Below are positions 1-6,794 of a stretch of 21,868 nucleotides of DNA, piece by piece; the stretch's first letter is position 1, and each line of letters starts with the position of its first letter. A program made the translations under genes and the position numbers. The stretch comes from Alphaproteobacteria bacterium (GTDB lineage Bacteria; Pseudomonadota; Alphaproteobacteria; SMXP01): the NCBI GenBank assembly GCA_004356335.1, contig SMXP01000067.1:1-21868 (forward strand). The letters run 5' to 3'. The notes under the pieces are model-generated. The model was not told where the DNA came from, ran no database searches, and worked only from the letters and a program-made list of their open reading frames with translations.

Positions 1-1
1 A

Positions 2-55
2 GACCTCGCCGTCATTATGCGCCGATTCGTGTCTTACGAGGCCATGGGCCGTTGA
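2..55 (+). CDS. possible 3' end of an upstream gene (partial)
   Basis: The frame beginning at base 2 stays open for 17 codons and ends at a TGA at 53-55, giving the tail DLAVIMRRFVSYEAMGR. It lies 28 bp before the next start and on the same strand, which fits the end of an upstream gene cut by the window edge. Seventeen codons are too few to assign a family, and another frame is also open to base 58, so this is only a plausible call. Confidence 0.3.
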   Translation, partial: DLAVIMRRFVSYEAMGR

Positions 56-83
56 CATGACACAATTTGAAAGGAACCGAACG

Positions 84-1058
84 ATGTTACGACCACAATG
101 GCGCATCTTTGCCATGGTGCTATTTGTGTGGGGCGTTTCTGTCTCCTCTGCACGTGCTGAAGCATCGCCGCCGATGTTTCCTGGGAGCGATTGGTTGCTT
201 TGGGAAACGGAGCAGATTACGGATGAGCTTTATGCATTTCGCTATCAGTTTTACCGCAGCATCTTTCTGGTCACGGACGAGGGCGTCATTGCTAGCGACC
301 CATTGAACGTGGAAGCCGGCAAGATTCTAGCGCAAGAGATTGCACGGGTAACGGATCAGCCTGTGAAGTATGTAGCCTATTCCCACTCTCATTGGGATCA
401 CATCGCCGGCGGCCAGCCGTTTAAGGATCAAGGCGCCAAATTCGTTGCGCAAGAAAACTGTGCGCGCAATTTGCGTGAAAACCCCAATCCAGACGTAGTG
501 CCCGCCGATATCACATTTGACGCGTTCTATGAAATCAAACTGGGTGGCGCCTCACTTGAGTTGTTTTATTTTGGTCCTAGTCATGACAATTGCTTGGTGG
601 TCATGATTGCCAATCCTGCGAATATCTTATTCATGATAGACCTTCTAAACCCACCAAGCGGTTGGATAATGTTCTACAATCCGACTCTGGCAGACACCTA
701 CATTTACAACGTCGTCCCGTTCTTAAAGCAGGTGGAAGCGCTCGTGGCCGAGCGTAATATCGAAAGAATTATTGGGGCGCATACCCAAATGGATATGGTT
801 ATGGGGGAAACCGGGCTCCAGCCCGTAATGGTCTCTGGCACGATTGGTTCCGCAAATGCGATCAAGGAACGCAGACTGCTTTACCAAGGCGCCATTGATG
901 CCGTGCTCGCCCAACTCGCCGCAGGAACGGCGCCTGGCGATGTGCCGGACATACTGGTTGAGCGCCGGCTGATGGCGGACAAGATTATCGGCTATGATCC
1001 CGAACAAATGCGCATTCTTTTCAAGCGCCTGACCATTTACGGTGTGACGGGTGAATAA
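84..1058 (+). CDS. secreted metallo-beta-lactamase-fold hydrolase
   Basis: This predicted exported hydrolase has the metallo-beta-lactamase fold. Numbering from the ATG at 84, residues 1-25 look like a Sec signal peptide ending ARA before EAS. The metal-binding motif HSHWDH is at residues 101-106, with further ligand candidates H167 (SHDN), D186 (MID) and H233 (GAHTQMD), so a dinuclear site looks intact. An ATG at 57 is in frame, but the ATG at 84 is preferred because an AAGGA ribosome binding site sits 8 bp upstream and translation then begins at the signal peptide. Length is 324 aa. The family includes beta-lactamases, lactonases, glyoxalase II-like and quinoprotein-associated hydrolases. 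Nothing here fixes the substrate, so I do not call it a resistance enzyme. The next gene downstream also encodes an exported protein. Confidence 0.88.
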   Translation: MLRPQWRIFAMVLFVWGVSVSSARAEASPPMFPGSDWLLWETEQITDELYAFRYQFYRSIFLVTDEGVIASDPLNVEAGKILAQEIARVTDQPVKYVAYSHSHWDHIAGGQPFKDQGAKFVAQENCARNLRENPNPDVVPADITFDAFYEIKLGGASLELFYFGPSHDNCLVVMIANPANILFMIDLLNPPSGWIMFYNPTLADTYIYNVVPFLKQVEALVAERNIERIIGAHTQMDMVMGETGLQPVMVSGTIGSANAIKERRLLYQGAIDAVLAQLAAGTAPGDVPDILVERRLMADKIIGYDPEQMRILFKRLTIYGVTGE

Positions 1059-1078
1059 AAAGCGTGCCTGCTCAAAAA

Positions 1079-1150
1079 TCATTGCTCCAGGGTTGAGTCG
1101 GGGCCGGTGAGCCACATATCGACAAAACCCGGCATTTTGTATGATCGGTT
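1079..1150 (-). pseudogene. vestige of a paralogue of the 2057-2881 gene
   Basis: Read on the minus strand, this stretch encodes YKMPGFVDMWLTGPDSTLEQ followed by a stop at 1079-1081. The full-length minus-strand gene at 2057-2881 encodes YRMPGFADMWLSGPDLTLVK near its C terminus. The DNA is also alike: both share AGCCACATATCG and AAACCCGGCAT blocks at matching spacing. Nothing beyond about 24 codons is recognisable, and the fragment lacks the final residues (IWHPNQYEYELLEYSSGP) of the intact protein. I infer the remnant of a decayed duplicate, or a small duplicated segment, left in the gap between two plus-strand genes. Confidence 0.6.
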
Positions 1151-1178
1151 TAGCCCATCTGATGGAGGAAGTAGACCT

Positions 1179-1748
1179 ATGCAACGATTGAAAAAACTAC
1201 GTAGTCTGACGATTGCGGTTGTGTCGTCATTCGCATGCTTGAGTCTCGCCGCGGGAGCCTGGGCGCAGGACCAGGAATCGGCGGCGGACAAAATCGCCCG
1301 GGCGATCACTGCCGCACCCGCTGACATTACGGACAAGGCCACCATTATGGACGTGGACGGCACAATTCTGCGTGAGGGGTCAAATGGCTGGACTTGCTTG
1401 CCGGATATTGGCCTCATACCTGGCGATACGCATCCCCTGTGCAATGACGCGGCCTGGATGTCCTGGATGGCGGCCGCTGCTGCAGGCGAACCGTTTTCAA
1501 CAGACATCCTCGGCGTTTCCTATATGCTTGCAGGGGATGCTCTGGTCAATAATGACGACCCGGCAGCCACGGATCCAAATGACGGCGGCGTATGGGTTCA
1601 GGAAGGCCCCCATTTGATGATGCTCATGCCCTCCACCGCCATGATGGCCGATCTGCCCCACGATCCCTTTGCCGGCGGCCCTTATATTATGTGGGACAAG
1701 ACGCCGCTTGTGCATGTGATGGTACCGCTTGACGCCAAGGCCAAGTAG
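1179..1748 (+). CDS. secreted protein of unknown function
   Basis: I do not recognise this family. The frame is open from 1107, but the ATG at 1179 is chosen: GGAGGAAG lies about 7 bp upstream and the product then starts with a clear signal peptide (basic MQRLKKLR, a hydrophobic core, cleavage after AWA at about residue 29). The mature protein is about 160 aa, acidic and rich in Met, Asp and Pro. It has two cysteines, C73 and C88, in a segment reading WTCLPDIGLIPGDTHPLC, which could form a disulfide in the periplasm. A WMSWM motif follows, and the C-terminal half contains GPHLMMLMP and GGPYIMWDKTPLVHVMVP. No membrane segment follows the signal. It is co-directional with the exported metallo-hydrolase, with the vestigial fragment in the gap between them. 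Confidence 0.8.
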   Translation: MQRLKKLRSLTIAVVSSFACLSLAAGAWAQDQESAADKIARAITAAPADITDKATIMDVDGTILREGSNGWTCLPDIGLIPGDTHPLCNDAAWMSWMAAAAAGEPFSTDILGVSYMLAGDALVNNDDPAATDPNDGGVWVQEGPHLMMLMPSTAMMADLPHDPFAGGPYIMWDKTPLVHVMVPLDAKAK

Positions 1749-2056
1749 CCGCAAGGCCCTTATAACTCATTGACATTATAGGGAGGTTTTCGAAAGGGTG
1801 GCGCGGGCTCGCAACCAACTTTACGCGCTGTTTTCGGCGCAGGGGGTTAAACTTCCGTATACAGATATTTCCGGACCTTGCGATTGAGCGCGGTTCAGGC
1901 GGCCATGTAGCGCGGCCGGCCTGTCCCGCCGGACAAAAAATGATTTGCTTGACATATCAGGCAAGGGGGCCTTTTGCTCTTGCCATCTCAATCGCTCTCT
2001 CCTGCTCGCGTACGGCATTGCTGAACTATCCGGCTTCCGCATAAGCCGCCGGCGCG
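1749..2056. other. 308-bp gap between convergent genes, no gene seen
   Basis: This gap separates a plus-strand gene from a convergent minus-strand gene. I find no convincing coding frame, RNA gene or copy of the palindromic element family. Two small perfect dyads are visible: a 5-bp stem at 1916-1932 (CCGGC/GCCGG) and a 6-bp stem at 1960-1984 (GGCAAG/CTTGCC). Neither is followed by a T run in either direction, so neither is a convincing intrinsic terminator. Confidence 0.5.
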
Positions 2057-2881
2057 CTACGGACCGCTGCTATATTCCAAGAGTTCATACTCGTATTGGT
2101 TCGGGTGCCAGATATACTTGACCAATGTCAAATCGGGTCCCGATAGCCACATATCGGCGAAACCCGGCATGCGATAGTGATCGGTGTCAAATATTCCAGC
2201 GGCGACCTCGACGCGCTCTTCGCCGAGCCATTCTATAGTGGCCGGGACGATGCGATGCAGTCCGACATCTTCGTTTTTGGCTTCCGTCGCCTTGCCGATA
2301 TCCGTTTTTTGGCCGCCGGCGCTAACAGACGCTAAAATATTGGACGTCTGAACACCGCCCTTCGACTTGTCGTACATACCGAAATGGAGGGCATCGGCGG
2401 CAATAGGCCCGATCATCATGGTAAAACGCTCCGGAACAGTCGACGTTCCATTCGTAATGTCATCATTCACTTGAATGGTGGTCGTTATGGTGTCGCCGGT
2501 CACGATGGCATGGGTGCTGGTCAATTGATCATCAACCCAAGTTGTTTTGTAGAGCGAAAGAGGTCTGAAGTTTTTGTTCACCCGTAAGACCGAACTGGTT
2601 TCCAAGTGGTCCTCGAAGACGCTGTACCAAGTGGTCAGTGTGCGAGAGCCGTCGGCATGGACAGTCATGCGCCATTCTTCGAAGCCGCGCTGCCGCTGAT
2701 CTTCTATGACGCGATAAATGAACTTACCTGATGACCAGCGCACGATGGCGGGGTTTTCATTGGCCGCCTTTGCCGCCGCGGCCGCAACGTCGGATGGTTC
2801 GTCAGCCCTCACCGGTTGGCTCCAGCCCGCTAACGCGGCAATGCCCAACGCGCCCATTATCATCCATACTTTACGCCTCAC
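2057..2881 (-). CDS. secreted protein of unknown function, probable beta-rich
   Basis: This 274-aa predicted exported protein is not one I can assign. The N terminus MRRKVWMIMGALGIAALAGW with cleavage after VRA (about residue 26) is a typical Sec signal. The mature part alternates short polar and hydrophobic segments (FIYRVIEDQ, EWRMTVHADGSRTLTTWY, STHAIVTGDTITTTIQV), which suggests a beta-sheet fold like that of periplasmic lipid-handling proteins, but this is inference only. The start is GTG at 2881. An ATG at codon 7 is the alternative and would weaken the basic n-region of the signal. GGAGG abuts the GTG unusually closely, so the start is uncertain. The C-terminal block around MPGFADMWLSGP is duplicated as a remnant at 1079-1150. 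It faces away from the Fe-S scaffold gene at 3116, with a 234-bp divergent promoter region between. Confidence 0.75.
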   Translation of the reverse strand: MRRKVWMIMGALGIAALAGWSQPVRADEPSDVAAAAAKAANENPAIVRWSSGKFIYRVIEDQRQRGFEEWRMTVHADGSRTLTTWYSVFEDHLETSSVLRVNKNFRPLSLYKTTWVDDQLTSTHAIVTGDTITTTIQVNDDITNGTSTVPERFTMMIGPIAADALHFGMYDKSKGGVQTSNILASVSAGGQKTDIGKATEAKNEDVGLHRIVPATIEWLGEERVEVAAGIFDTDHYRMPGFADMWLSGPDLTLVKYIWHPNQYEYELLEYSSGP

Positions 2882-2953
2882 CCTCCATTTTTTTCAGCGC
2901 CTTATGCTACCTTTTGTCAAGGTGCGGCCATGTCCCGGTCTCCTGAGGGGTTG

Positions 2954-3052
2954 GGGCGCGCCCTATATTGGCCCTGGGAGATGGCCCAAAGCGCCCGTTT
3001 TTGCGGCTTCAGGTGATCAAAGACCACCGGCACGGGGTGGTTTTGCTTGATC
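2954..3052 (+). promoter_or_regulatory. dyad symmetries in the divergent region before nfu
   Basis: Two inverted repeats lie in the 234-bp space between the minus-strand gene and the Nfu gene. The outer arms GGGCGC (2954-2959) and GCGCCC (2991-2996) are followed by five T residues (2998-3002), resembling a leader terminator. Then GATCAA (3015-3020) pairs with TTGATC (3047-3052), and inside it ACCACC (3023-3028) pairs with GGTGGT (3036-3041), giving 12 bp of stem with small internal loops. Such structures arise by chance in GC-rich DNA. An operator or leader role for either gene is inference. Confidence 0.3.
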
Positions 3053-3115
3053 TTGCCGCCCTAAGTGGCCATGTATAGGGAAGTTTGCGAACCATTCTAA
3101 ACAACCGGTGAGCCC

Positions 3116-3679
3116 ATGTTCATTCAAACCGAAGCCACACCAAATCCTGCCACCCTAAAATTCCTGCCCGGTCGCGATATTATGGGCAAGGGCGGCGCCT
3201 TGGATTTTCCCGATGCGGAAAGCGCCTCTCGATCGCCTCTGGCGACGCGGCTTTTTCAACTGGATGAGGTCGACCGGGTCTATTTCGGCGCCGATTTCAT
3301 CAGCATCACCAAATCGACCGGCGAGTGGCAGCATTTAAAGCCCGCCGTTTTGGGCATGATCATGGAACACTTTACCACCGATCAGCCCTTGCTGGCCGAC
3401 GCGCATGCGCAAGACGCCAGCGACGCGCATGATGATTATGACGGTGACGCCGCCGAAATCGTCAATCAGATTAAAGAGCTTCTTGATACACGAATACGCC
3501 CGGCGGTCGCTCAAGACGGTGGCGACATTACGTTTCACCGGTATGAAGACGGTATCGTATACTTACACATGCGGGGATCTTGTGCCGGGTGCCCCAGTTC
3601 GACAGCGACCTTGCAGAACGGCATTGAAAACCTGCTCAAGCATTACATTCCCGAGGTCACCGGCGTCGCACCAAGTTAA
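3116..3679 (+). CDS. nfuA: Nfu-type iron-sulfur cluster scaffold/carrier
   Basis: The protein (187 aa) has the two-domain layout of alphaproteobacterial and mitochondrial Nfu1 proteins, which carry Fe-S clusters to target enzymes in the cytoplasm. Residues 1 to about 88 form the Nfu N-terminal domain, beginning MFIQTEATPNPATLKFLPG, and residues from about 115 form the NifU-like C-terminal domain. The cluster-binding CxxC is present in GSCAGCPSS. The family label Nfu/NifU-C is secure. The exact symbol is by analogy, since enterobacterial NfuA has a different N-terminal domain. The ATG at 3116 follows GGTGAG. It heads a co-directional run through two SDRs, a nitroreductase and tsaB with short gaps. 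MiaB, a radical-SAM Fe-S enzyme encoded downstream, is a plausible client, but that is inference. Confidence 0.93.
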   Translation: MFIQTEATPNPATLKFLPGRDIMGKGGALDFPDAESASRSPLATRLFQLDEVDRVYFGADFISITKSTGEWQHLKPAVLGMIMEHFTTDQPLLADAHAQDASDAHDDYDGDAAEIVNQIKELLDTRIRPAVAQDGGDITFHRYEDGIVYLHMRGSCAGCPSSTATLQNGIENLLKHYIPEVTGVAPS

Positions 3680-3710
3680 GGGTGGCCCCACGCCAATGAG
3701 GTGGTGAGCC

Positions 3711-4424
3711 ATGCCCACTGTTTTGATTACCGGGACCAATCGCGGTCTCGGCCTGGAATTCACACGCCAATATGCCGCAGACGGCTGGCAAGTTCTGGCC
3801 TGTTGCCGAAAACCCGATGAAGCCGAAGCGCTCCACTCCCTTGCCGCCGCGCGGCCGTCCGATATGCGTATTTTTCCCCTTGATGTCACCGACTTTTCGG
3901 CGATCGACGACTTGGCCGATCAGCTGCGCGGAGAGCCTATCGACCTGCTATTGAACAATGCTGGCGCGATGGGCCCCAAACCGAGTGAACAAAAGGCGAA
4001 TGGCCAGCTTTTCGGCAGCATTAATTACGATATATGGCAAGATATTATCCGGATTAACACCTTCGCGCCGGTCAAAATGGCCGAAGCCTTCATGGACCAT
4101 GTTGCGGCCGGCACTCAGAAGAAAATCGTCAGCATTTCTTCGGTTCTGGGTTCGATCGCCGAGACCTACGGCAACTTTTATGCCTACCGCACATCGAAGG
4201 CGGCGTTGAATATGGCCATGGCCTCGCTGTCCAAGGATCTGGCGGCGCGCGGCATCATCGTGGCGGTGTTTTGTCCGGGCTGGGTCAAGACCGACATGGG
4301 CGGGCCACAGGCCGAAATCATGCCCGAGGTGAGTATCAGCGGCGTGCGCCGTCAAATAGCTCAATTGACTCTTGAGGCCTCCGGTAGCTTTCATCGCTAT
4401 AATGAAGATGTCCTATCTTGGTAG
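3711..4424 (+). CDS. short-chain dehydrogenase/reductase, copy 1 of a tandem pair
   Basis: This is a 237-aa classical SDR oxidoreductase with a Rossmann fold. The cofactor motif TGTNRGLG is at residues 7-14, NNAG at 82-85, a serine-rich strand SISSVLGS at 141-148, and the catalytic YxxxK pair is Y159 and K163 (YRTSK). D59 in LDVTD fits the adenine-contacting acidic residue. The sequence most resembles the C-factor (CsgA)-like SDR group, whose substrates vary, so no substrate is claimed. It ends EDVLSW, matching the EMPW ending of its neighbour at 4509, with strong similarity throughout. The two are therefore a tandem duplication. It starts 31 bp after nfu, with GGTGAG before the ATG, and is probably co-transcribed with it. 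Confidence 0.92.
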   Translation: MPTVLITGTNRGLGLEFTRQYAADGWQVLACCRKPDEAEALHSLAAARPSDMRIFPLDVTDFSAIDDLADQLRGEPIDLLLNNAGAMGPKPSEQKANGQLFGSINYDIWQDIIRINTFAPVKMAEAFMDHVAAGTQKKIVSISSVLGSIAETYGNFYAYRTSKAALNMAMASLSKDLAARGIIVAVFCPGWVKTDMGGPQAEIMPEVSISGVRRQIAQLTLEASGSFHRYNEDVLSW

Positions 4425-4439
4425 ACCGATATGCCGTCG

Positions 4440-4477
4440 TAAATCGATGCCCCATAAATCGACGCCCCATAAATCGG
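4440..4477 (+). repeat. 15-bp short tandem repeat between the two SDR genes
   Basis: The unit TAAATCGATGCCCCA at 4440-4454 is followed at once by TAAATCGACGCCCCA at 4455-4469, which differs at one base, and then by a partial third copy TAAATCGG at 4470-4477. The repeat lies in the 84-bp spacer of the SDR pair. It may be replication slippage; no function is evident. Confidence 0.85.
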
Positions 4478-4508
4478 TGTACTGTCCAGCGGAGGCCGCC
4501 TTATTGAT

Positions 4509-5228
4509 ATGGCAATTGTGCTCGTCACCGGCGCCAATCGTGGTCTTGGCTTTGAATTCGTCCGGCAATACGCACGAGATGGCTGGCGGGTTCTTGCTTG
4601 TTGCCGTCAACCGGCCGGCCCACAGGCCTTGACGGAAATCGTGGCGCAATCGGATGGCGATGTCACCACTCACCAAGTCGACGTGACCGATTTCGTGCGC
4701 ATTGAGGGACTTGCCCATGAGCTCAAGGATGCCGCCATCGATGTGCTGATCAATTGTGCCGGCACGGCGGGCAAATACACGATCGACGAGGGCGCCATGG
4801 CATATCAGGCCTTCGGCAAATTTGATGGGGAAGAATGGATGCAGGTCTATCGCGTCAATGTCATGGGGCCCATGAAGATGTCGGAAGCCTTCATAGAGCA
4901 AGTTGTGGCGAGTGATCAAAAGAAGATCATTACGCTGACCAGTGAACTTGGGTCCATTGGATTCAATTCATCCGGTAACTTTTATCCTTATCGCGCATCG
5001 AAAGCGGCTGTGAACGCCATTATGAAATCCATGTCTATCGATTTGGCGGAAAAAGGCGTCATTGCCATACCGCTTCATCCGGGTTGGGTGAGCACCGATA
5101 TGGGGGGCAAGAATGCTCCTGTAGGCGTGGGCGAAAGCGTGACCGGCATGCGCAAGGTCATCGACGGTCTCACCATGGCAAAGAGTGGTCGATACTTGAC
5201 CTATGAAGGCAAGGAAATGCCTTGGTAG
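4509..5228 (+). CDS. short-chain dehydrogenase/reductase, copy 2 of a tandem pair
   Basis: This 239-aa classical SDR is paralogous to the preceding gene. The cofactor motif TGANRGLG is at residues 7-14. The usual NNAG reads NCAG at 82-85, and the catalytic pair is Y161 and K165 (YRASK), with TLTSELGS at 142-149 supplying the serine. Both copies share the frame RQYARDGWRVLACCRQP versus RQYAADGWQVLACCRKP, PGWV(S/K)TDMGG, and an ending in W. The substitution of the second Asn of NNAG and differences in the middle loop suggest divergence of substrate rather than a recent copy. AGCGGAGG lies upstream of the ATG. The RutE-like gene follows after 34 bp. Confidence 0.92.
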   Translation: MAIVLVTGANRGLGFEFVRQYARDGWRVLACCRQPAGPQALTEIVAQSDGDVTTHQVDVTDFVRIEGLAHELKDAAIDVLINCAGTAGKYTIDEGAMAYQAFGKFDGEEWMQVYRVNVMGPMKMSEAFIEQVVASDQKKIITLTSELGSIGFNSSGNFYPYRASKAAVNAIMKSMSIDLAEKGVIAIPLHPGWVSTDMGGKNAPVGVGESVTGMRKVIDGLTMAKSGRYLTYEGKEMPW

Positions 5229-5262
5229 CTATTTCAGTTGCCACAACCGGAGGACCAAGTTC

Positions 5263-5856
5263 GTGGCCGAGATCTTGAGCGATAAGGGACTCGATTTAAT
5301 TTTCCGCGCGGCACGCAGTCACAATGCGTGGCTAGACGAACCGGTTGGCGACACCTTGCTTAATGCGGTTTATGACCTTATGAAAATGGCACCGACTAGT
5401 GCCAATTGTTGCCCGGCGCGCATTTTGTTTTTGAAATCGAAGCAAGCCAAAGAACGAATAAAACCGCATCTTGATGAAGGCAATGTCAACAAAGTCATGA
5501 CGGCCCCGGTTTGTGCAATCATTGGCTATGACACGGAATTTTACGAAAAATTACCGCAGCTCTTTCCACATAATCCGGATGCTAAGAATTGGCTTGCCGA
5601 TAATGAAACCCTGGCGCAATCCACAGCGTTTCGAAACGGTTCCTTGCAAGGGGCTTATTTCATAATTGCCGCGCGCTCTTTAGGTCTTGATTGCGGGCCT
5701 ATGTCGGGATTCGATAATGATGGTGTGGATCGGACGTTTTTCCCCGGCGGTAAAGTCAAGTCGAATTTCATTTGTTCGCTTGGCTATGGTGAGGCGTCAG
5801 CGCTTCATCCCCGAGGCCCCCGTCTGCCGTTCGACGAGGCTTGTCGCATTCTTTGA
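5263..5856 (+). CDS. nitroreductase-family protein, RutE-like
   Basis: This 197-aa FMN-dependent nitroreductase-fold protein closely resembles RutE/HadB, annotated as malonic semialdehyde reductase. Recognisable blocks are MKMAPTSANCCPAR (FMN phosphate region), VCAIIGYDTEFYEKLPQLFPH, AFRNGSLQGAYFIIAARSLGLDCGPMSGFD and SNFICSLGYG. A start at 5203 would overlap the SDR gene. GTG at 5263 is chosen because CCGGAGGA lies 8 bp upstream and it gives the usual family length of about 196 aa. No other pyrimidine-catabolism (rut) gene is present; instead it sits beside two SDRs, so it may reduce some other aldehyde, enone or quinone here. The family is certain, the substrate is not. Confidence 0.88.
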   Translation: MAEILSDKGLDLIFRAARSHNAWLDEPVGDTLLNAVYDLMKMAPTSANCCPARILFLKSKQAKERIKPHLDEGNVNKVMTAPVCAIIGYDTEFYEKLPQLFPHNPDAKNWLADNETLAQSTAFRNGSLQGAYFIIAARSLGLDCGPMSGFDNDGVDRTFFPGGKVKSNFICSLGYGEASALHPRGPRLPFDEACRIL

Positions 5857-5874
5857 CGGGTAGGGTTACTTGAC

Positions 5875-6558
5875 GTGAAGGTTCTCGGTTTCGATACGGC
5901 GATGGCGGCGTGCTCGGCGGCGATTTGGTGCGACGGCAACATTGCGGCCTATCGATTGGTGCCCCAGCCGCGCGGTCATGCGGAAACGATCATGCCCATG
6001 ATCGCCGATATATGCCTTGAGGCGGGAATTGCGGTCAGTGAGTTGGATCGTATCGGTGTGACCATCGGCCCCGGTACGTTCACCGGTCAGCGCGTTGGAC
6101 TTGCCGCGGCCCGTGCCATGGTGCTCGGTACAAAAGTGGGCATTGTGGGCGTCACCACCCTTCGTGCGTTGGCTGCGGGGGTTCAACCGGATTCGGCGCC
6201 ATTGATCGCCAGCCTTATCGATGCGCGCAGAGGCGAAGTTTACGCCCAAGTGTTTGACCGCCAATTGAGCCCGGTCATGCCGCCGCAGGTTCTAACACCC
6301 GAACGGGCGGCCCGCGCTTTGACCGCATGCGCTGAGGGGGGCAACGACCTTGTGCTGGTGGGTACCGGCGCGTTGTTGGTTGCCGATGTCATGGAACCGC
6401 GTGGTTTTACCGTAACAAAGTCTCAAGCCTCGCCGCAGCCCGATGCACGGCATGTGGCCGCCCTGGCGGCGGCCGCGGACACACCGGATGGGATTGTGCC
6501 ATCGCCGCTTTATCTCAGACCGCCTGACGCCAAGTTGCCGGGACGGAAGCAAGACTGA
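5875..6558 (+). CDS. tsaB: tRNA threonylcarbamoyladenosine biosynthesis protein TsaB
   Basis: TsaB is the non-catalytic partner of TsaD in making the universal t6A modification at position 37 of ANN-decoding tRNAs. The 227-aa product shows the ASKHA-like pattern: LGFDTAMAACSAAI at the N terminus, RGHAETIMPMI, the hallmark IGPGTFTGQRVGLAAARA, and IDARRGEVYAQVF. The start is GTG at 5875 with GGGTAGGG upstream, 18 bp after the nitroreductase gene. In many Alphaproteobacteria tsaB is followed by rimI, but here a 236-bp non-coding stretch and a Fur/Mur-type gene follow instead. The length is normal and no key segment is missing. Confidence 0.93.
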   Translation: MKVLGFDTAMAACSAAIWCDGNIAAYRLVPQPRGHAETIMPMIADICLEAGIAVSELDRIGVTIGPGTFTGQRVGLAAARAMVLGTKVGIVGVTTLRALAAGVQPDSAPLIASLIDARRGEVYAQVFDRQLSPVMPPQVLTPERAARALTACAEGGNDLVLVGTGALLVADVMEPRGFTVTKSQASPQPDARHVAALAAAADTPDGIVPSPLYLRPPDAKLPGRKQD

Positions 6559-6675
6559 TGGGGGGCACCGGCCGTTGCCATCACCGCCGCCGCTCTGAGG
6601 CCATAGGAAAACCTTGGCTTTCACTGCGTGACCGTGGTTCATGCTGGTTCAGGTGCGGGATTTCAAGGGTTAACG

Positions 6676-6703
6676 ATCTTGGCAATGGCCCATCTTGGCA
6701 ATG
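6676..6703 (+). repeat. 12-bp direct repeat upstream of the Fur/Mur-type gene
   Basis: ATCTTGGCAATG occurs at 6676-6687 and again at 6692-6703, so the starts are 16 bp apart. The core TTGGCAA is itself nearly palindromic. The spacing and the nearby dyad at 6721-6744 suggest a protein-binding region, but this is inference. Confidence 0.5.
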
Positions 6704-6720
6704 CCCATGGAATTTTTCGC

Positions 6721-6744
6721 GTTTGCTACTTAGACGTAGTAAAC
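6721..6744 (+). promoter_or_regulatory. 24-bp dyad, candidate operator for the Fur/Mur-type gene
   Basis: The half-sites GTTTGCTAC (6721-6729) and GTAGTAAAC (6736-6744) are inverted repeats matching at 8 of 9 positions around a 6-bp spacer TTAGAC. The dyad lies 50 bp before the ATG at 6795, where an operator for self-regulation would be expected. No T run follows, so it is not an intrinsic terminator. It does not look like the iron-control element of Irr (TTTAGAA/TTCTAAA type). That the neighbouring regulator binds it is inference. Confidence 0.55.
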
Positions 6745-6794
6745 TACCATGGCTTAATGATTGGATGGCCCGAAAGCGGCAATAGGACTGAAGT

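Noticed and set aside
1770..1780. TTGACA followed by TTATAG as a promoter
   Set aside because: The two boxes abut with no 16-18 bp spacing, and no plus-strand gene starts nearby.
1821..2042. 73-aa minus-strand frame in the convergent gap
   Set aside because: No similarity recognised and no ribosome binding site; the composition looks non-coding.
6558..6785. 75-aa open frame after tsaB
   Set aside because: It has no family similarity, is Arg/Trp-rich in an unlikely way, lacks a ribosome binding site, and runs through the direct repeat and dyad before the Fur/Mur gene.
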